Shown in pieces: positions 18,117-26,232 of a stretch of 35,987 nt of DNA (position 1 is its first letter; each line of letters begins with the position of its first letter). Where the stretch lies: NCBI GenBank assembly GCA_012517545.1, contig JAAYUW010000016.1, forward strand, positions 1-35,987. The letters run 5' to 3'. A model generated the notes under the pieces. The model worked only from the letters and a program-made list of their open reading frames with translations. It had not been told where the DNA came from and ran no database searches. This DNA comes from Exilispira sp. GTDB taxonomy: Bacteria; Spirochaetota; JAAYUW01. Both the position numbers and the translations under genes were made by a program.

Positions 18117-18290
18117 AATTATTTCCTTAAAATTTTAATAATATATTTATTTTCTTATGTTATTATTCTTTTTCCACATTCTGTTTTAACAATGACCCTT
18201 TTTAACTCTAAACATTTAAATTTTAATAATAATCTTCGAAAATCTTATAATTTTAATAAAAAAGAATTAATAAAATATTTGTGCCAGAAT

Positions 18291-18857
18291 CTATCTTTTT
18301 TCGATTTGATCGGTCATAAGTTCAACGGGTGTTGGTCTATCAAATATTTTAACTTCTACTATAACTTTGGATTTATCTTTATCTATTTCTTTGATTACTC
18401 CAGAAAAACCCTTGAAACCGCCTCCAGTTATTGTAACTTCCTCTCCTTTTTCATATAGGATATTAGATTCTTCTGACTCATTTTCCTTTATTTGACCAAT
18501 ATTCAAAAGATAAGATCTAACCTCACTTTTAGTTAAAGGTATAGGTTTATCTGTTCGTTTGACACCCAAAAAACCAGCAACTGATGAAAGAGAAAGTATT
18601 TCTTTGGTTATCTTTTTCCAGTAATTTTCTTCATCAATTTCATCAGAAAAATCTATCTCCAAAAACACATAACCTGGATATAGTTTTGATTTAAACTCTC
18701 TTTTTTTCCCTTTGATCTTTTTTTCCGTAGTAACTTCAGGTACTACAGGATTAAAAATATACTTTCCTAAAAAGGAGTTAGACATGAGCTTTTTCAAGTA
18801 CTCAACAACTTGATGTTCAGATCCTGAAGCAACTTTTAGTATATAATAATTTCTCAT
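18291..18857 (-). CDS. nusG: Transcription termination/antitermination protein NusG
   Basis: 188 residues. NusG binds the polymerase clamp through its NGN domain and couples it to Rho or the ribosome through KOW. The NGN domain is residues 1 to about 115 (YYILKVASGSEHQVVEYL, then KSKLYPGYVFLEI and VAGFLGVKRTDKPIPL). The KOW motif is GEEVTITGGGFKGFSGVIKEI at about 136-156. The start ATG overlaps the secE stop in ATGA (18854-18857), implying translational coupling. No extra domain is inserted in NGN. Confidence 0.96.
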   Translation of the reverse strand: MRNYYILKVASGSEHQVVEYLKKLMSNSFLGKYIFNPVVPEVTTEKKIKGKKREFKSKLYPGYVFLEIDFSDEIDEENYWKKITKEILSLSSVAGFLGVKRTDKPIPLTKSEVRSYLLNIGQIKENESEESNILYEKGEEVTITGGGFKGFSGVIKEIDKDKSKVIVEVKIFDRPTPVELMTDQIEKR

Positions 18858-19060
18858 ATACCAAATACCCAGCTTATGAATTTAGCAATTAAGGAATCAC
18901 AACCTAAAAAAAAGAGTGAAAAAAACACAATTATAATAAGAATACCTATAAGATGCTCTGGAACCGACTTGGTAACGATATTCCAGTCTATCTTTTTCAA
19001 CTCTCTATATGAAGATGTTATAAAAGAGATAAATTGTTTAAAGATATTCTGTTTAGCCAT
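18854..19060 (-). CDS. secE: Preprotein translocase subunit SecE
   Basis: 68 residues from the ATG at 19060, which has GGAGG 5 bases upstream. The frame is open further, but that would read through the tRNA-Trp gene. It has the minimal single-helix bacterial SecE form: an amphipathic segment SSYRELKKIDW (residues 16-26) in the usual ELKKVxWP position, with Asn for Pro after Trp, then one membrane helix at about 38-54 (IGILIIIVFFSLFFLG). It clamps SecY in the inner membrane. It lies between tRNA-Trp and nusG as in most bacteria. Confidence 0.93.
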   Translation of the reverse strand: MAKQNIFKQFISFITSSYRELKKIDWNIVTKSVPEHLIGILIIIVFFSLFFLGCDSLIAKFISWVFGI

Positions 19061-19079
19061 AATATCCTCCAGAAAAAAA

Positions 19080-19153
19080 CAGGCCAGAAGGGATTCGAAC
19101 CCCCAACACGCGGTTTTGGAGACCGCCGCTCTACCAGTTGGAGCTACTGGCCT
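19080..19153 (-). tRNA. tRNA-Trp (anticodon CCA)
   Basis: A full cloverleaf can be folded on the minus strand. The acceptor stem is AGGCCAG/CTGGCCT, the D-arm contains GCTCCAACTGGTAGAGC, the anticodon arm GCGGTCTCCAAAACCGC has CCA in its 7-base loop, and the T-arm is GGGGGTTCGAATCCCTT. The discriminator is G (position 19080), as expected for bacterial tRNA-Trp. CCA is not encoded; the 3' end runs into a T-run before the secE Shine-Dalgarno. It sits between rpmG and secE. Confidence 0.96.
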
Positions 19154-19167
19154 AAACATTAGTAAAA

Positions 19168-19323
19168 CTACTTTATCTTTGTTTCGGAATGTACAGTATG
19201 TTTGCGACAAAATCTACAATATTTCTTAAAGGAAAGTTTATCAGGTGTGTTCTTTTTATTTTTATCTGTTGTGTAGTTTTTGTTACCACATACATCACAC
19301 TTTAAAGCAAGTAATTCACGCAT
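19168..19323 (-). CDS. rpmG: 50S ribosomal protein L33
   Basis: 51 residues, found by reading between the two tRNA genes. It starts [20 protein letters not shown] and ends [10 protein letters not shown]. Zinc-ribbon cysteines C9, C12, C36 and C39 are all present, so this is the zinc-binding (C+) form. The length and the [11 protein letters not shown] block are typical of L33. AAGGTGA lies 5 bases before the ATG. rpmG between tRNA-Thr and tRNA-Trp upstream of secE-nusG is a common bacterial order. Confidence 0.95.
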   Translation of the reverse strand: MRELLALKCDVCGNKNYTTDKNKKNTPDKLSFKKYCRFCRKHTVHSETKIK

Positions 19324-19379
19324 AAAATCACCTTCTATAAATATTTATATATGATAAAATTAAAATATTTTTTCTAACA

Positions 19380-19452
19380 AGCCCTCACTCGGAATTGAAC
19401 CGAGTACCTTTTCCTTACCAAGGAAACGCTCTACCGAATGAGCTATGAGGGC
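19380..19452 (-). tRNA. tRNA-Thr (anticodon GGT)
   Basis: Cloverleaf on the minus strand: acceptor GCCCTCA/TGAGGGC, D-arm GCTCATTCGGTAGAGC, anticodon stem TTTCC/GGAAA around the loop TTGGTAA with GGT at positions 34-36, and T-arm CTCGGTTCAATTCCGAG. The discriminator is U (from A19380), which occurs in many bacterial tRNA-Thr. CCA is not encoded. It is the first gene behind the promoter at 19465-19492 and thus leads the rpmG-secE-nusG-rplK transcript. Confidence 0.96.
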
Positions 19453-19763
19453 ATAGCGAAAGAAAAAGTAACAGTTATTTTAAAATTGTCAATATTGATT
19501 TTTAATAAATTAGAGTAAAATTTAAAAATAATTCAAAAAATCTTAGTTATTGTTAAATAGCAAGATAGATGGCTTAATCTGATAAGTTATTATAGATAAA
19601 TATTTATTTTCTTTATTAAATAAAGATAAAAATTCTCTTTTGTTTTCAGGATATCTCTTTATTTTACCAATATTATTTATCTAAAACCATGTATCTTGTT
19701 TAAAACTATAAACTTTGTACATACTCTGTATATTAAAAAAATAGCACTTTTTAAAAAATAAAC
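19453..19763. other. Intergenic region upstream of tRNA-Thr
   Basis: A 311-base A/T-rich gap between the bactofilin stop codon and tRNA-Thr. It holds the tRNA-Thr promoter at its left end. I see no coding frame of note and no U-tailed hairpin that would end bactofilin transcription. Confidence 0.6.
19465..19492 (-). promoter_or_regulatory. Promoter of the tRNA-Thr / rpmG / secE / nusG transcript
   Basis: Minus strand: TTGACA (19487-19492), a 16-base spacer, and TACTTT (19465-19470) preceded by TGT, an extended -10 form. The predicted start falls about 5 bases before the tRNA 5' end, the spacing usual for a tRNA promoter. The 14 bases AATCAATATTGACA covering its -35 recur exactly at the rpsT promoter. 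Confidence 0.65.
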
Positions 19764-20111
19764 TTATTTTATCATTTTGCATTCACCTTGAAACACAACA
19801 CCATCTTCAATCTTCAATGTTTTTGTAACAATATTACCATACATTTGAGCAGTGTTTACAAGTTCTACTCTATCTGATTTATTAATATTTCCTCGCAATA
19901 TACCGCCTATTTTGATACTATCCGCTTCAATCTCTGCTTCAACTTTTGCTTCTGGGGCAATCTCAAGATAGCCCTCAGTTTTTATTGAACCTTTAAAATC
20001 TCCACATATTTTCACAGAAGTCTTAAAAGATAGATTGCCAATAAATGATGTTTCATGCCCAAAAACTGTAACTACCTTATCTGCAAAATATACCTTTTCT
20101 TTTTTATTCAT
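19764..20111 (-). CDS. Bactofilin family protein
   Basis: 115 residues from the ATG at 20111, which has GAGAGG 9 bases upstream; an earlier in-frame ATG at 20138 lacks such a site. Bactofilins self-assemble into filaments through a right-handed beta-helix and often organise cell-wall or polar structures. The central part (about 18-110) has the short repeated strand pattern typical of the family: SFIGNLSFKTSVKICGDFKG, TEGYLEIAPEAKVEAEI, ADSIKIGGILRGNI, and NTAQMYGNIVTKTLKIEDG. There is no membrane segment. It follows the TPR protein on the same strand with a gap of 109 bases. Confidence 0.88.
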   Translation of the reverse strand: MNKKEKVYFADKVVTVFGHETSFIGNLSFKTSVKICGDFKGSIKTEGYLEIAPEAKVEAEIEADSIKIGGILRGNINKSDRVELVNTAQMYGNIVTKTLKIEDGVVFQGECKMIK

Positions 20112-20220
20112 AATCGTTAACCTCTCACTTAAATACATAAATCTTTACAGTTTATTTTCGCCAATTTTAATATAATGATAAAAATTAATTTAGAATATAT
20201 TTGATAACCAGAGACAATGA

Positions 20221-20442
20221 TTACTTGGAAGTCATAACAAATACACCATCCCATTCGGAAGATGGAGGATTTTTAATATACTCAACACATCTTAAATACT
20301 GAAGCCTACTTGGACCATCCGCAGGATCAACCTCTAGAGCTTTTTGAAAAAAATCTGCTGCTTCTTTAAATTGACGATTGAAATATAATTCTATTCCCTG
20401 ATTGTAAAAATCCAATACCTGCCTTTTTTTCTCAGAAAGCAT
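20221..20442 (-). CDS. Small TPR protein resembling a cyclase C-terminal tail
   Basis: 73 residues from the ATG at 20442 with AGGAGG 5 bases upstream; a frame extension to 20460 would absorb that site. It holds about one and a half tetratricopeptide motifs (VLDFYNQGIELYFNRQFKEA, then DFFQKALEVDPADGPSRLQY), followed by RCVEYIKNPPSSEWDGVFVM. From memory this WDGV ending is found at the C-terminus of class III adenylate/guanylate cyclases with TPR tails. No cyclase domain is present here. It is likely a protein-interaction module; the partner is unknown. It lies between the response regulator and the bactofilin. Confidence 0.75.
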   Translation of the reverse strand: MLSEKKRQVLDFYNQGIELYFNRQFKEAADFFQKALEVDPADGPSRLQYLRCVEYIKNPPSSEWDGVFVMTSK

Positions 20443-20531
20443 TTTATCCTCCTGCATCAAAGGAGATTTTATAAAAAAAGTTATCTTGCCCGCACATTGA
20501 ATTATTATAATACAATTTTCTAAAATAAAAA

Positions 20532-21239
20532 TTAAAATTTTGTTTTAAATCTCTCTTCGATATCTTCATTTGAAATTAACTGAGCATTTTTTTCATTTAT
20601 TTTTTCAATTTTTGATTCAACTTCAAGAAATAGCTTATCATAGTTATCAATCAGCCTGCCAAATTTTTCATTTAGTATTTTAAAAGTTTCAAAAGTTTTT
20701 TCCATAGACATTTTATCAATTCCGGCATTAACCTGATATTCAAATTCAGATTTAAGTTTTTTTGCTGGAAGATAAACCTTATCATGAAAAAAGGTTTTAA
20801 GCATATCGATAATCTCAGTTTTATCTTGAATAATTGATTCTCTTTTATTTATCTCACAGAGATAAGTCTGTCTTTTTAAAAGGTTATTTAGTTTAATAAC
20901 AACTTCAAACACATTAACAGGTTTTACTATATAATCATCAGCTCCAAGTTCCAGCGCTTTTATTTTGTGGCTGAAATCATCAAATGCAGAGATTACAACT
21001 ACAGGTATATAATTGAAATTATCTTCTCTTAGCTTTTTAATAAGCTCATATCCTGAAATGTCAGGAAGATCTATATCGATGATAGCTACATCAAATGCTT
21101 CATCTTCGATAAATTCAAGAAATTTGCTTCCGTTATCAAACGAAACAACTTCAAACATTTCAAGATTTTGTATAATTGTTTTAAAAAGGATGCAAATCTC
21201 CCAATTATCATCGACAATTATTATTTTATATTTTTTCAT
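20532..21239 (-). CDS. Response regulator with N-terminal receiver and coiled-coil tail
   Basis: 235 residues. The receiver domain (about 1-122) is complete. The acidic pair is D10/D11 (IIIVDDNW), the phospho-acceptor D55 (DVAIIDIDLPD), the switch Ser84 (VVVISAFDD) and Lys106 (DDYIVKPV). The C-terminal about 110 residues are helical and charged with no DNA-binding, GGDEF or HD motif, so output is probably by protein contact. Its ATG lies within the 3' end of the HU-like gene (14-base overlap), indicating co-translation. No sensor kinase is adjacent. Confidence 0.88.
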   Translation of the reverse strand: MKKYKIIIVDDNWEICILFKTIIQNLEMFEVVSFDNGSKFLEFIEDEAFDVAIIDIDLPDISGYELIKKLREDNFNYIPVVVISAFDDFSHKIKALELGADDYIVKPVNVFEVVIKLNNLLKRQTYLCEINKRESIIQDKTEIIDMLKTFFHDKVYLPAKKLKSEFEYQVNAGIDKMSMEKTFETFKILNEKFGRLIDNYDKLFLEVESKIEKINEKNAQLISNEDIEERFKTKF

Positions 21240-21537
21240 CCAAATCTTCCTCTTTTAAAGATAAACTGTTTTTACTTAACCTGAAGCTGATACTGTATAA
21301 ATCTTGGTAGAGATGGCTTTCATTGGTTTTTGGATTTTTAATTATTGAAGGTTTTCTTTTTTTCTTTGTGAAAACGCCAAATCCCCTGAGTTCTATACTA
21401 AATTCTTCATTTTTTTTTAACTGTCTATGAAGAATTTTAAGAAACCGATTGATAATATAAGCTACAACAGTTTTCGGAAGAACATTAACTTCATCAGCTG
21501 TTGCTTCAATTAAATCAGTTTTTACTATCTTTTTCAT
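21226..21537 (-). CDS. HU/IHF family DNA-binding protein
   Basis: 103 residues, about 10 longer than standard HU because of an acidic tail. The N-terminal helices KTDLIEATADEVNVLPKTV are followed by the beta-arm core FSIELRGFGVFTKKKRKPSI and IKNPKTNESH, whose Pro is the intercalating residue of the RNP motif in HU/IHF, then the C-terminal ISFRLSKNSL strand and helix. It bends DNA in nucleoid complexes. It lies directly behind rpsT, the same neighbourhood as the Borrelia Hbb gene. The Shine-Dalgarno is weak. It overlaps the response-regulator start by 14 bases. Confidence 0.9.
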   Translation of the reverse strand: MKKIVKTDLIEATADEVNVLPKTVVAYIINRFLKILHRQLKKNEEFSIELRGFGVFTKKKRKPSIIKNPKTNESHLYQDLYSISFRLSKNSLSLKEEDLDEKI

Positions 21538-21652
21538 ATTTAGAAATTAATATTTTTATAATATAACTAAATAAAATTATATTTAAACTTTACAAATTAA
21601 AAATTTGTTGTTAGAACTTTACAATAAAATTATAATAAAATATAAGCCTCGA

Positions 21653-21916
21653 TTATTTTCCTGGATTTACCAATTTAGAAGCTTTTGCTTTATACCTTGC
21701 AGCGGTATTTATATGTAAAATATTATTTTTAACAGCTTTGTCACAATAAGATTGATATTGATTTAAAATATTAATAGCTTCATCATGCTTTTGTTCATTT
21801 ACTGCAGCTGTTAAATTTTTATATATAGTTTTTATTTTTGATTTGACTGATTTATTTCTAAGTCTTCTAACGGTAGATTGCCTTACTCTCTTTTCAGCTG
21901 ATTTCTTATTTGGCAC
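21653..21916 (-). CDS. rpsT: 30S ribosomal protein S20
   Basis: 87 residues from the GTG at 21916, which has AAGGAG 7 bases upstream. A longer frame to 21949 would give 11 atypical residues. It begins (M)PNKKSAEKRVRQSTVRRLRN, the family start, and ends NTAARYKAKASKLVNPG. The whole protein is basic and helical, binding 16S rRNA at the base of the 30S body. A GTG start may lower its translation. A promoter just upstream (21940-21967) gives a short leader of about 17 bases. Confidence 0.93.
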   Translation of the reverse strand: MPNKKSAEKRVRQSTVRRLRNKSVKSKIKTIYKNLTAAVNEQKHDEAINILNQYQSYCDKAVKNNILHINTAARYKAKASKLVNPGK

Positions 21917-21939
21917 AAATAGACTCCTTATTTTTTTTG

Positions 21940-21967
21940 AAATTATCATAAATCATACCGATGTCAA
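21940..21967 (-). promoter_or_regulatory. Promoter of rpsT
   Basis: Minus strand: TTGACA (21962-21967), a 16-base spacer, and TAATTT (21940-21945) preceded by TGA, an extended -10 arrangement with a weak hexamer. It shares the 14-mer AATCAATATTGACA around the -35 with the tRNA-Thr promoter at 19487-19500. It lies in the 88-base divergent gap with uvrC. Confidence 0.5.
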
Positions 21968-22004
21968 TATTGATTATTTTCTTTTTTAAATTATTTTAAT
22001 TCAT

Positions 22005-23633
22005 ATGATTTCTAAACAATTTTATGGTACTCTACCTTCTCAAAGTGGAGTTTACTTCTTTTACAACAAAGATGAAAAGCTCATATATATAGGTAAAGCC
22101 AAAAATTTAAAGCGACGAGTCTCTTCTTATTTTATTAAAACGAACTTAAGTGAAAAAACAAAACTCTTAGTATCTGAGACAGAATTCGTCGATTTTCGAA
22201 TAACAGAATCTGAGAATGAAGCTTTACTTTTAGAACAAAATTTTATTAATTCCCTTAAACCAAAATATAATATTCAACTTAAAGATGATAAATCTTTCAC
22301 TCTTATAGGTTTTACGGAAGAAAAATTCCCGGCAATGATTATAGTAAGACAAAAAGATAACTTTAAAGGTCAAATATTTGGACCTTTTGTTTCAAAGCAA
22401 ATGACCAACAGATTATTTGAATTTATTGAGGAAACCTTTAAAATTAGATCATGCAGAAAAAAGATTACAAGACTTTCCAGACCTTGCCTGTTATATCATA
22501 TTAATAAATGCAGTGCCCCTTGTGCTGGTTTTATCGATGAAGCCACTTACAAAACCTTCTTGAAAAAGGCTATCTCTTTTCTTAAAGGTGAATATTCATA
22601 TTTATTGAAAGAGATACAAAAAAATATTGAAAATTTTAGTGAAATCCTTGAATTTGAAAAGGCAAATCAACTTAAACAAGAGTATAATCTCGTTAAAGAA
22701 TTTTCTCAAAAATTTAGCTATTCATGGAAAAATGAGGGTTGCTACGATTTTTTGGCTTTTTTTTTAAGAGATCAATCAGGATTTATTACTTTATTAAGGA
22801 TAAAGGATGGAATAAAGACTTTATCTGTAAATAAGTATTTTAACTATGTAGAGGAAAAAGATGATCTGAATTCTGTTATAATATCTGCAATAGTGGGCAT
22901 ATATGAGGACATAAAACCAGCACAAAATATATATATACCATCCGATAAATTTTCTCATATCTTAAAGCAACTGATATCTGAAATTTCAGATGAAAATATC
23001 GATATTGCTATATACTGCTATAAAACTAAGCAGGAAAGAAAAATTTATTCGATGCTCTTATATCAACTTGCTGAGCTTTTTAAACAAACTTTCAAAATTG
23101 CTTTATATAAAGAACAAAAAAACCTTAAAAATTTACAACAATTATTAAATTTACCAAGAATCCCACTTAGAATAGATGGATTTGATATATCTAACATGTC
23201 TTCCTCTTATATAGTTGGATCTTCTGTAAGTTTTTACAACGGCAACCCAGATAAAAGTCATTATAGAAGGTATACCTTAAAATCAGTTCACTCACAAGAT
23301 GATTATGCAGCAATCGAAGAAGTAGTTACAAGAAAAGTGCTGGAATATAAAAACAGAAAAGAAAATTTTCCTGATTTGTTACTTATTGATGGTGGTAAAG
23401 GACATGTAAATCGCATATCCAGAATGTTGAAAGAGGATCTTAAGATAAATATACCTTTAATCGGACTTGCAAAAAGGGAGGAAACAATAATTGTTGAAAA
23501 GGAAGCAAAAGAGTTAAAACTACCCCTATCAGACGACTCTTTAAGATTATTGATACAGATAAGAGATGAGGCTCACCGTTTCGCCAATAAATATAGAGTC
23601 ATTAAAATGGATAAAGCATATTTTGAAAATTAA
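22005..23633 (+). CDS. uvrC: Excinuclease ABC subunit C, without the C-terminal HhH domain
   Basis: 542 residues; typical UvrC is about 590-610. It makes both incisions in nucleotide excision repair. The N-terminal GIY-YIG nuclease (about 12-90) has SGVYFFYNKDEKLIYIGKAK and R38. C150, C161, C169 and C173 match the iron-sulfur cysteines of UvrC. The UVR motif for UvrB contact is at about 200-233. The RNase H-like 5' nuclease includes FDIS (about D394), LLIDGGKGH (D462) and RDEAHRFA (H524). The protein stops 18 residues after that His, so the usual tandem helix-hairpin-helix domain is missing. It is divergent from rpsT, with no clear Shine-Dalgarno. Confidence 0.93.
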   Translation: MISKQFYGTLPSQSGVYFFYNKDEKLIYIGKAKNLKRRVSSYFIKTNLSEKTKLLVSETEFVDFRITESENEALLLEQNFINSLKPKYNIQLKDDKSFTLIGFTEEKFPAMIIVRQKDNFKGQIFGPFVSKQMTNRLFEFIEETFKIRSCRKKITRLSRPCLLYHINKCSAPCAGFIDEATYKTFLKKAISFLKGEYSYLLKEIQKNIENFSEILEFEKANQLKQEYNLVKEFSQKFSYSWKNEGCYDFLAFFLRDQSGFITLLRIKDGIKTLSVNKYFNYVEEKDDLNSVIISAIVGIYEDIKPAQNIYIPSDKFSHILKQLISEISDENIDIAIYCYKTKQERKIYSMLLYQLAELFKQTFKIALYKEQKNLKNLQQLLNLPRIPLRIDGFDISNMSSSYIVGSSVSFYNGNPDKSHYRRYTLKSVHSQDDYAAIEEVVTRKVLEYKNRKENFPDLLLIDGGKGHVNRISRMLKEDLKINIPLIGLAKREETIIVEKEAKELKLPLSDDSLRLLIQIRDEAHRFANKYRVIKMDKAYFEN

Positions 23634-24052
23634 TTTCAAGTTTCTATTTATATTTTTACTTTTAGCTTTAACCCTTTTTATATTCATTTTTAGTTAATTT
23701 TAAGAAATAGCAAACCAAAGTATAAAATATTATATGCAAATTTTTATAGCTATTCTTTATAGAATAAAGAGAATCAATTTTTAAAGAATCTATTTTTTAA
23801 AAGTCATCTATGTTTTCCAACCTTAATGAAACTTTTTTACAAAAAAAAATAAAGAAATATATTCTTAAGGAAAATAAATTAAGATATTAAGATCACTTAT
23901 ATTTAGCATAACTGGATCTTATCTTTTAACTAATTATGAATATGCTATCAGTCATATAGATTTTTTTAATAAAAGTCGATAATTAAATAAATAATTATAA
24001 TTTTATTTTTTGTGATTAAATAAAAATATGTTAATATAATCATGAGGAAAAT
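23634..24052. other. uvrC to chemoreceptor-like gene intergenic region
   Basis: 419 bases of A/T-rich sequence. The only clear structure is a 7-bp inverted repeat TAAGATC / GATCTTA at 23888-23894 and 23915-23921, partly extended outward. No U-tract follows it. No helix-hairpin-helix coding remnant of uvrC is recognisable in the first part. A minus-strand open frame crossing into the next gene is a shadow of its lysine-rich start. Confidence 0.5.
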
Positions 24053-26032
24053 ATGGGTAAGACAAATAATCTTGATAAACGAATTAAAAAACGTGAACAG
24101 GATCTTAAAAAGCAAAGAAAATATAACATAAAAAGCAAGAAAGATTTCAAAAAAGTTGATAAACAATTAGCAGAAAAATTTAAGAAAACAAATGTAAATT
24201 ATTTTCCTATTGTTTTTATTGAACTTATTAATGTTATTTTTATGTATATATCATGGTATATTTTCCAACCTTTCCCAATGCTATGGGGAAGTTTTGCCAC
24301 GATGAGAAATATTTTAATAGCTTTATTTACTGCAAATAGTATAATAGGATTAATTATTACTTATTTTAAGGTCAGAGATATTGTAGATTACTTTGCCATC
24401 TTCAATGTATCGAAGTATTTTGACAAAGAAGAATTCTTATATTACAGGGCAAAACTTTTAAATCTGCCTATAAATCTTTCTCTTATTTATGGCATTAGAT
24501 TCTTGATATTTATTACAATTGGACTTATTATAGGTGATCAACAAGGTCTGTACCCTATCTCTTTTTTAAATAATTTGCTGGCCTTTTATTTTTTTATCTT
24601 TATTACAGTTACCATTCTTGCCTATTATCTTTATGAAATTTCACTTTCCAATCAGTTTGAAATTCTTAAAAACATAAAGATTGGTTCAGAAGATTCTCCA
24701 TTTAAAATGTCTAAATTTAGTTTTATCTTAAAATCATTTCTTACCCTTATGGTGCCACCAGCTTTATTAGCCATATTGCTTTTATTTATCTCCTATTCAC
24801 TGATACAGTATGCAGTCAAGGGTGGAACAATCCTATCTCTTGAATTAAATTATACAGCTCAAAATATATATTCAAGATTGCTTCTATTTGCCTCATTAAT
24901 ATTTATTATTTTTACAGCAACCTATATTAACTATTTCAGAAGAAATTTTAAATTCATAAAAATTACGCTTTCTGAACTTGAGCAAGGTAATTTTGCCTTT
25001 AATGCTACGATGACTGCAGCAGATGAACTTGGAAGCATAATTCAAAAGATAAATGTGGTATCTATAAAGTTAAACTCTCTTATAAAAAATAGCATGAAAA
25101 CATTTAATGACATATCTATGACAGCTCAACAGAATTTTAGTTTTGCACAAAAGATAGATATTAACACAGAAAATCAAAAAAACTCTATCAATAATCTTGC
25201 AAAAACTGTTATTGAACTTAAGGATTCTACAAAATCCATTCAGGACAAATCCAACAAATCATTTAAAATAATCTCTGGTTCTATAAAGACTTTACAGCGA
25301 GAAATAAATACATTTGAAAATTCACTAGCTTCATTTTCGCAAATCAGTGAAATATCCAAAAAAATGACAGACTCTCTAAAGTTAATTGTAGATATAGCAT
25401 CACACACTAAACTGCTGGCTTTAAATGCATCTATTGAGGCTTCAAGAGTTGGTGAATCTGGAAAAGGATTTGGTGTTGTAGCTTCTGAAATTAGAAAAAT
25501 GGCCGAGAGCAGTTCTGTGATATCCGATCAAGTTAGCGAATTGATTGATTCTATTAACTCCAAAATAAATGTCTCCATTGAAAACTCAAAGAATATAAAA
25601 AATTCTATACTTTCAATATTAGATCAATCTAAAATAATTGAAGATGAGACAAATTCAATTCTTAACCTTGCAAATACTCAAACTACTAATACAGAATCTA
25701 TCGACATAATCACATCAGAGTATGTTGCATTGACAAACGAAGGCAAAAATGTATCATCCGACCTCGAAAGAAATGCAAATATCCTTATTTCATTCATTTC
25801 GCACCTTGAACAGCAAATGCATGAATTTTCTATCTTTGAAGATGAATCAAATGTTATTTATGATAGTGAAATAGAAGCAATAAAACAAAAAATAAATGAA
25901 CAGAAGAAAGGAAAAAAGAAAAATAAAATTAAACTTCTTCTAACATCTGATACTTCTTCGCAGAAAGCCATAGAAAACAAAGGGGAAGATGATTCTATTC
26001 CTTTAATTTTAGATTCAGAAGAAAAAAAGTGA
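24053..26032 (+). CDS. Methyl-accepting chemotaxis-type signalling protein with six-helix membrane domain
   Basis: 659 residues. A very lysine-rich cytoplasmic N-terminus (1-45) is followed by about six membrane helices (50-71, 86-105, 142-161, 172-195, 225-254, 273-295) with short loops and no periplasmic sensor domain. A HAMP-like linker (about 296-345) follows. The signalling coiled coil carries the conserved tip [20 protein letters not shown], continuing [18 protein letters not shown] (about 445-488). The tail is charged and lacks a CheR-tethering pentapeptide. It probably contacts CheA/CheW. The polytopic sensor suggests it senses a membrane or redox/lipid cue; the ligand is unknown. GAGG precedes the ATG. 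Confidence 0.85.
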   Translation: MGKTNNLDKRIKKREQDLKKQRKYNIKSKKDFKKVDKQLAEKFKKTNVNYFPIVFIELINVIFMYISWYIFQPFPMLWGSFATMRNILIALFTANSIIGLIITYFKVRDIVDYFAIFNVSKYFDKEEFLYYRAKLLNLPINLSLIYGIRFLIFITIGLIIGDQQGLYPISFLNNLLAFYFFIFITVTILAYYLYEISLSNQFEILKNIKIGSEDSPFKMSKFSFILKSFLTLMVPPALLAILLLFISYSLIQYAVKGGTILSLELNYTAQNIYSRLLLFASLIFIIFTATYINYFRRNFKFIKITLSELEQGNFAFNATMTAADELGSIIQKINVVSIKLNSLIKNSMKTFNDISMTAQQNFSFAQKIDINTENQKNSINNLAKTVIELKDSTKSIQDKSNKSFKIISGSIKTLQREINTFENSLASFSQISEISKKMTDSLKLIVDIASHTKLLALNASIEASRVGESGKGFGVVASEIRKMAESSSVISDQVSELIDSINSKINVSIENSKNIKNSILSILDQSKIIEDETNSILNLANTQTTNTESIDIITSEYVALTNEGKNVSSDLERNANILISFISHLEQQMHEFSIFEDESNVIYDSEIEAIKQKINEQKKGKKKNKIKLLLTSDTSSQKAIENKGEDDSIPLILDSEEKK

Positions 26033-26232
26033 ATCTAAAAAAATAAAAATTTTTATTGGAACTTTAGAGTTTAACATTTAGATAATTTAAATTCTTAAGC
26101 AAAATATCGAAAAATAATTTATTATATCAATGAAACCAATTTTACTATCTTCGATAAATGATCAAATTTCTAAAGCATAAAAGATAAAAAGAAAAATTTA
26201 AAATATTTTTGATAGATTAATAGGAGATATCA

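Noticed and set aside
19061-19210. Long upstream extension of the secE frame
   Set aside because: It reads antisense-independent sequence straight through the tRNA-Trp gene. The ATG at 19060 has GGAGG and gives a normal SecE.
23966-24166. Minus-strand hydrophobic frame of 66 codons
   Set aside because: It is the complement of the lysine-rich start of the chemoreceptor-like gene; A-rich coding read backwards gives Phe/Ile/Leu runs.
26033-26060. AATAAAAATTTTTATT palindrome after the chemoreceptor-like gene as a terminator
   Set aside because: It is a purely A/T dyad without GC pairs; such dyads are expected in this composition.
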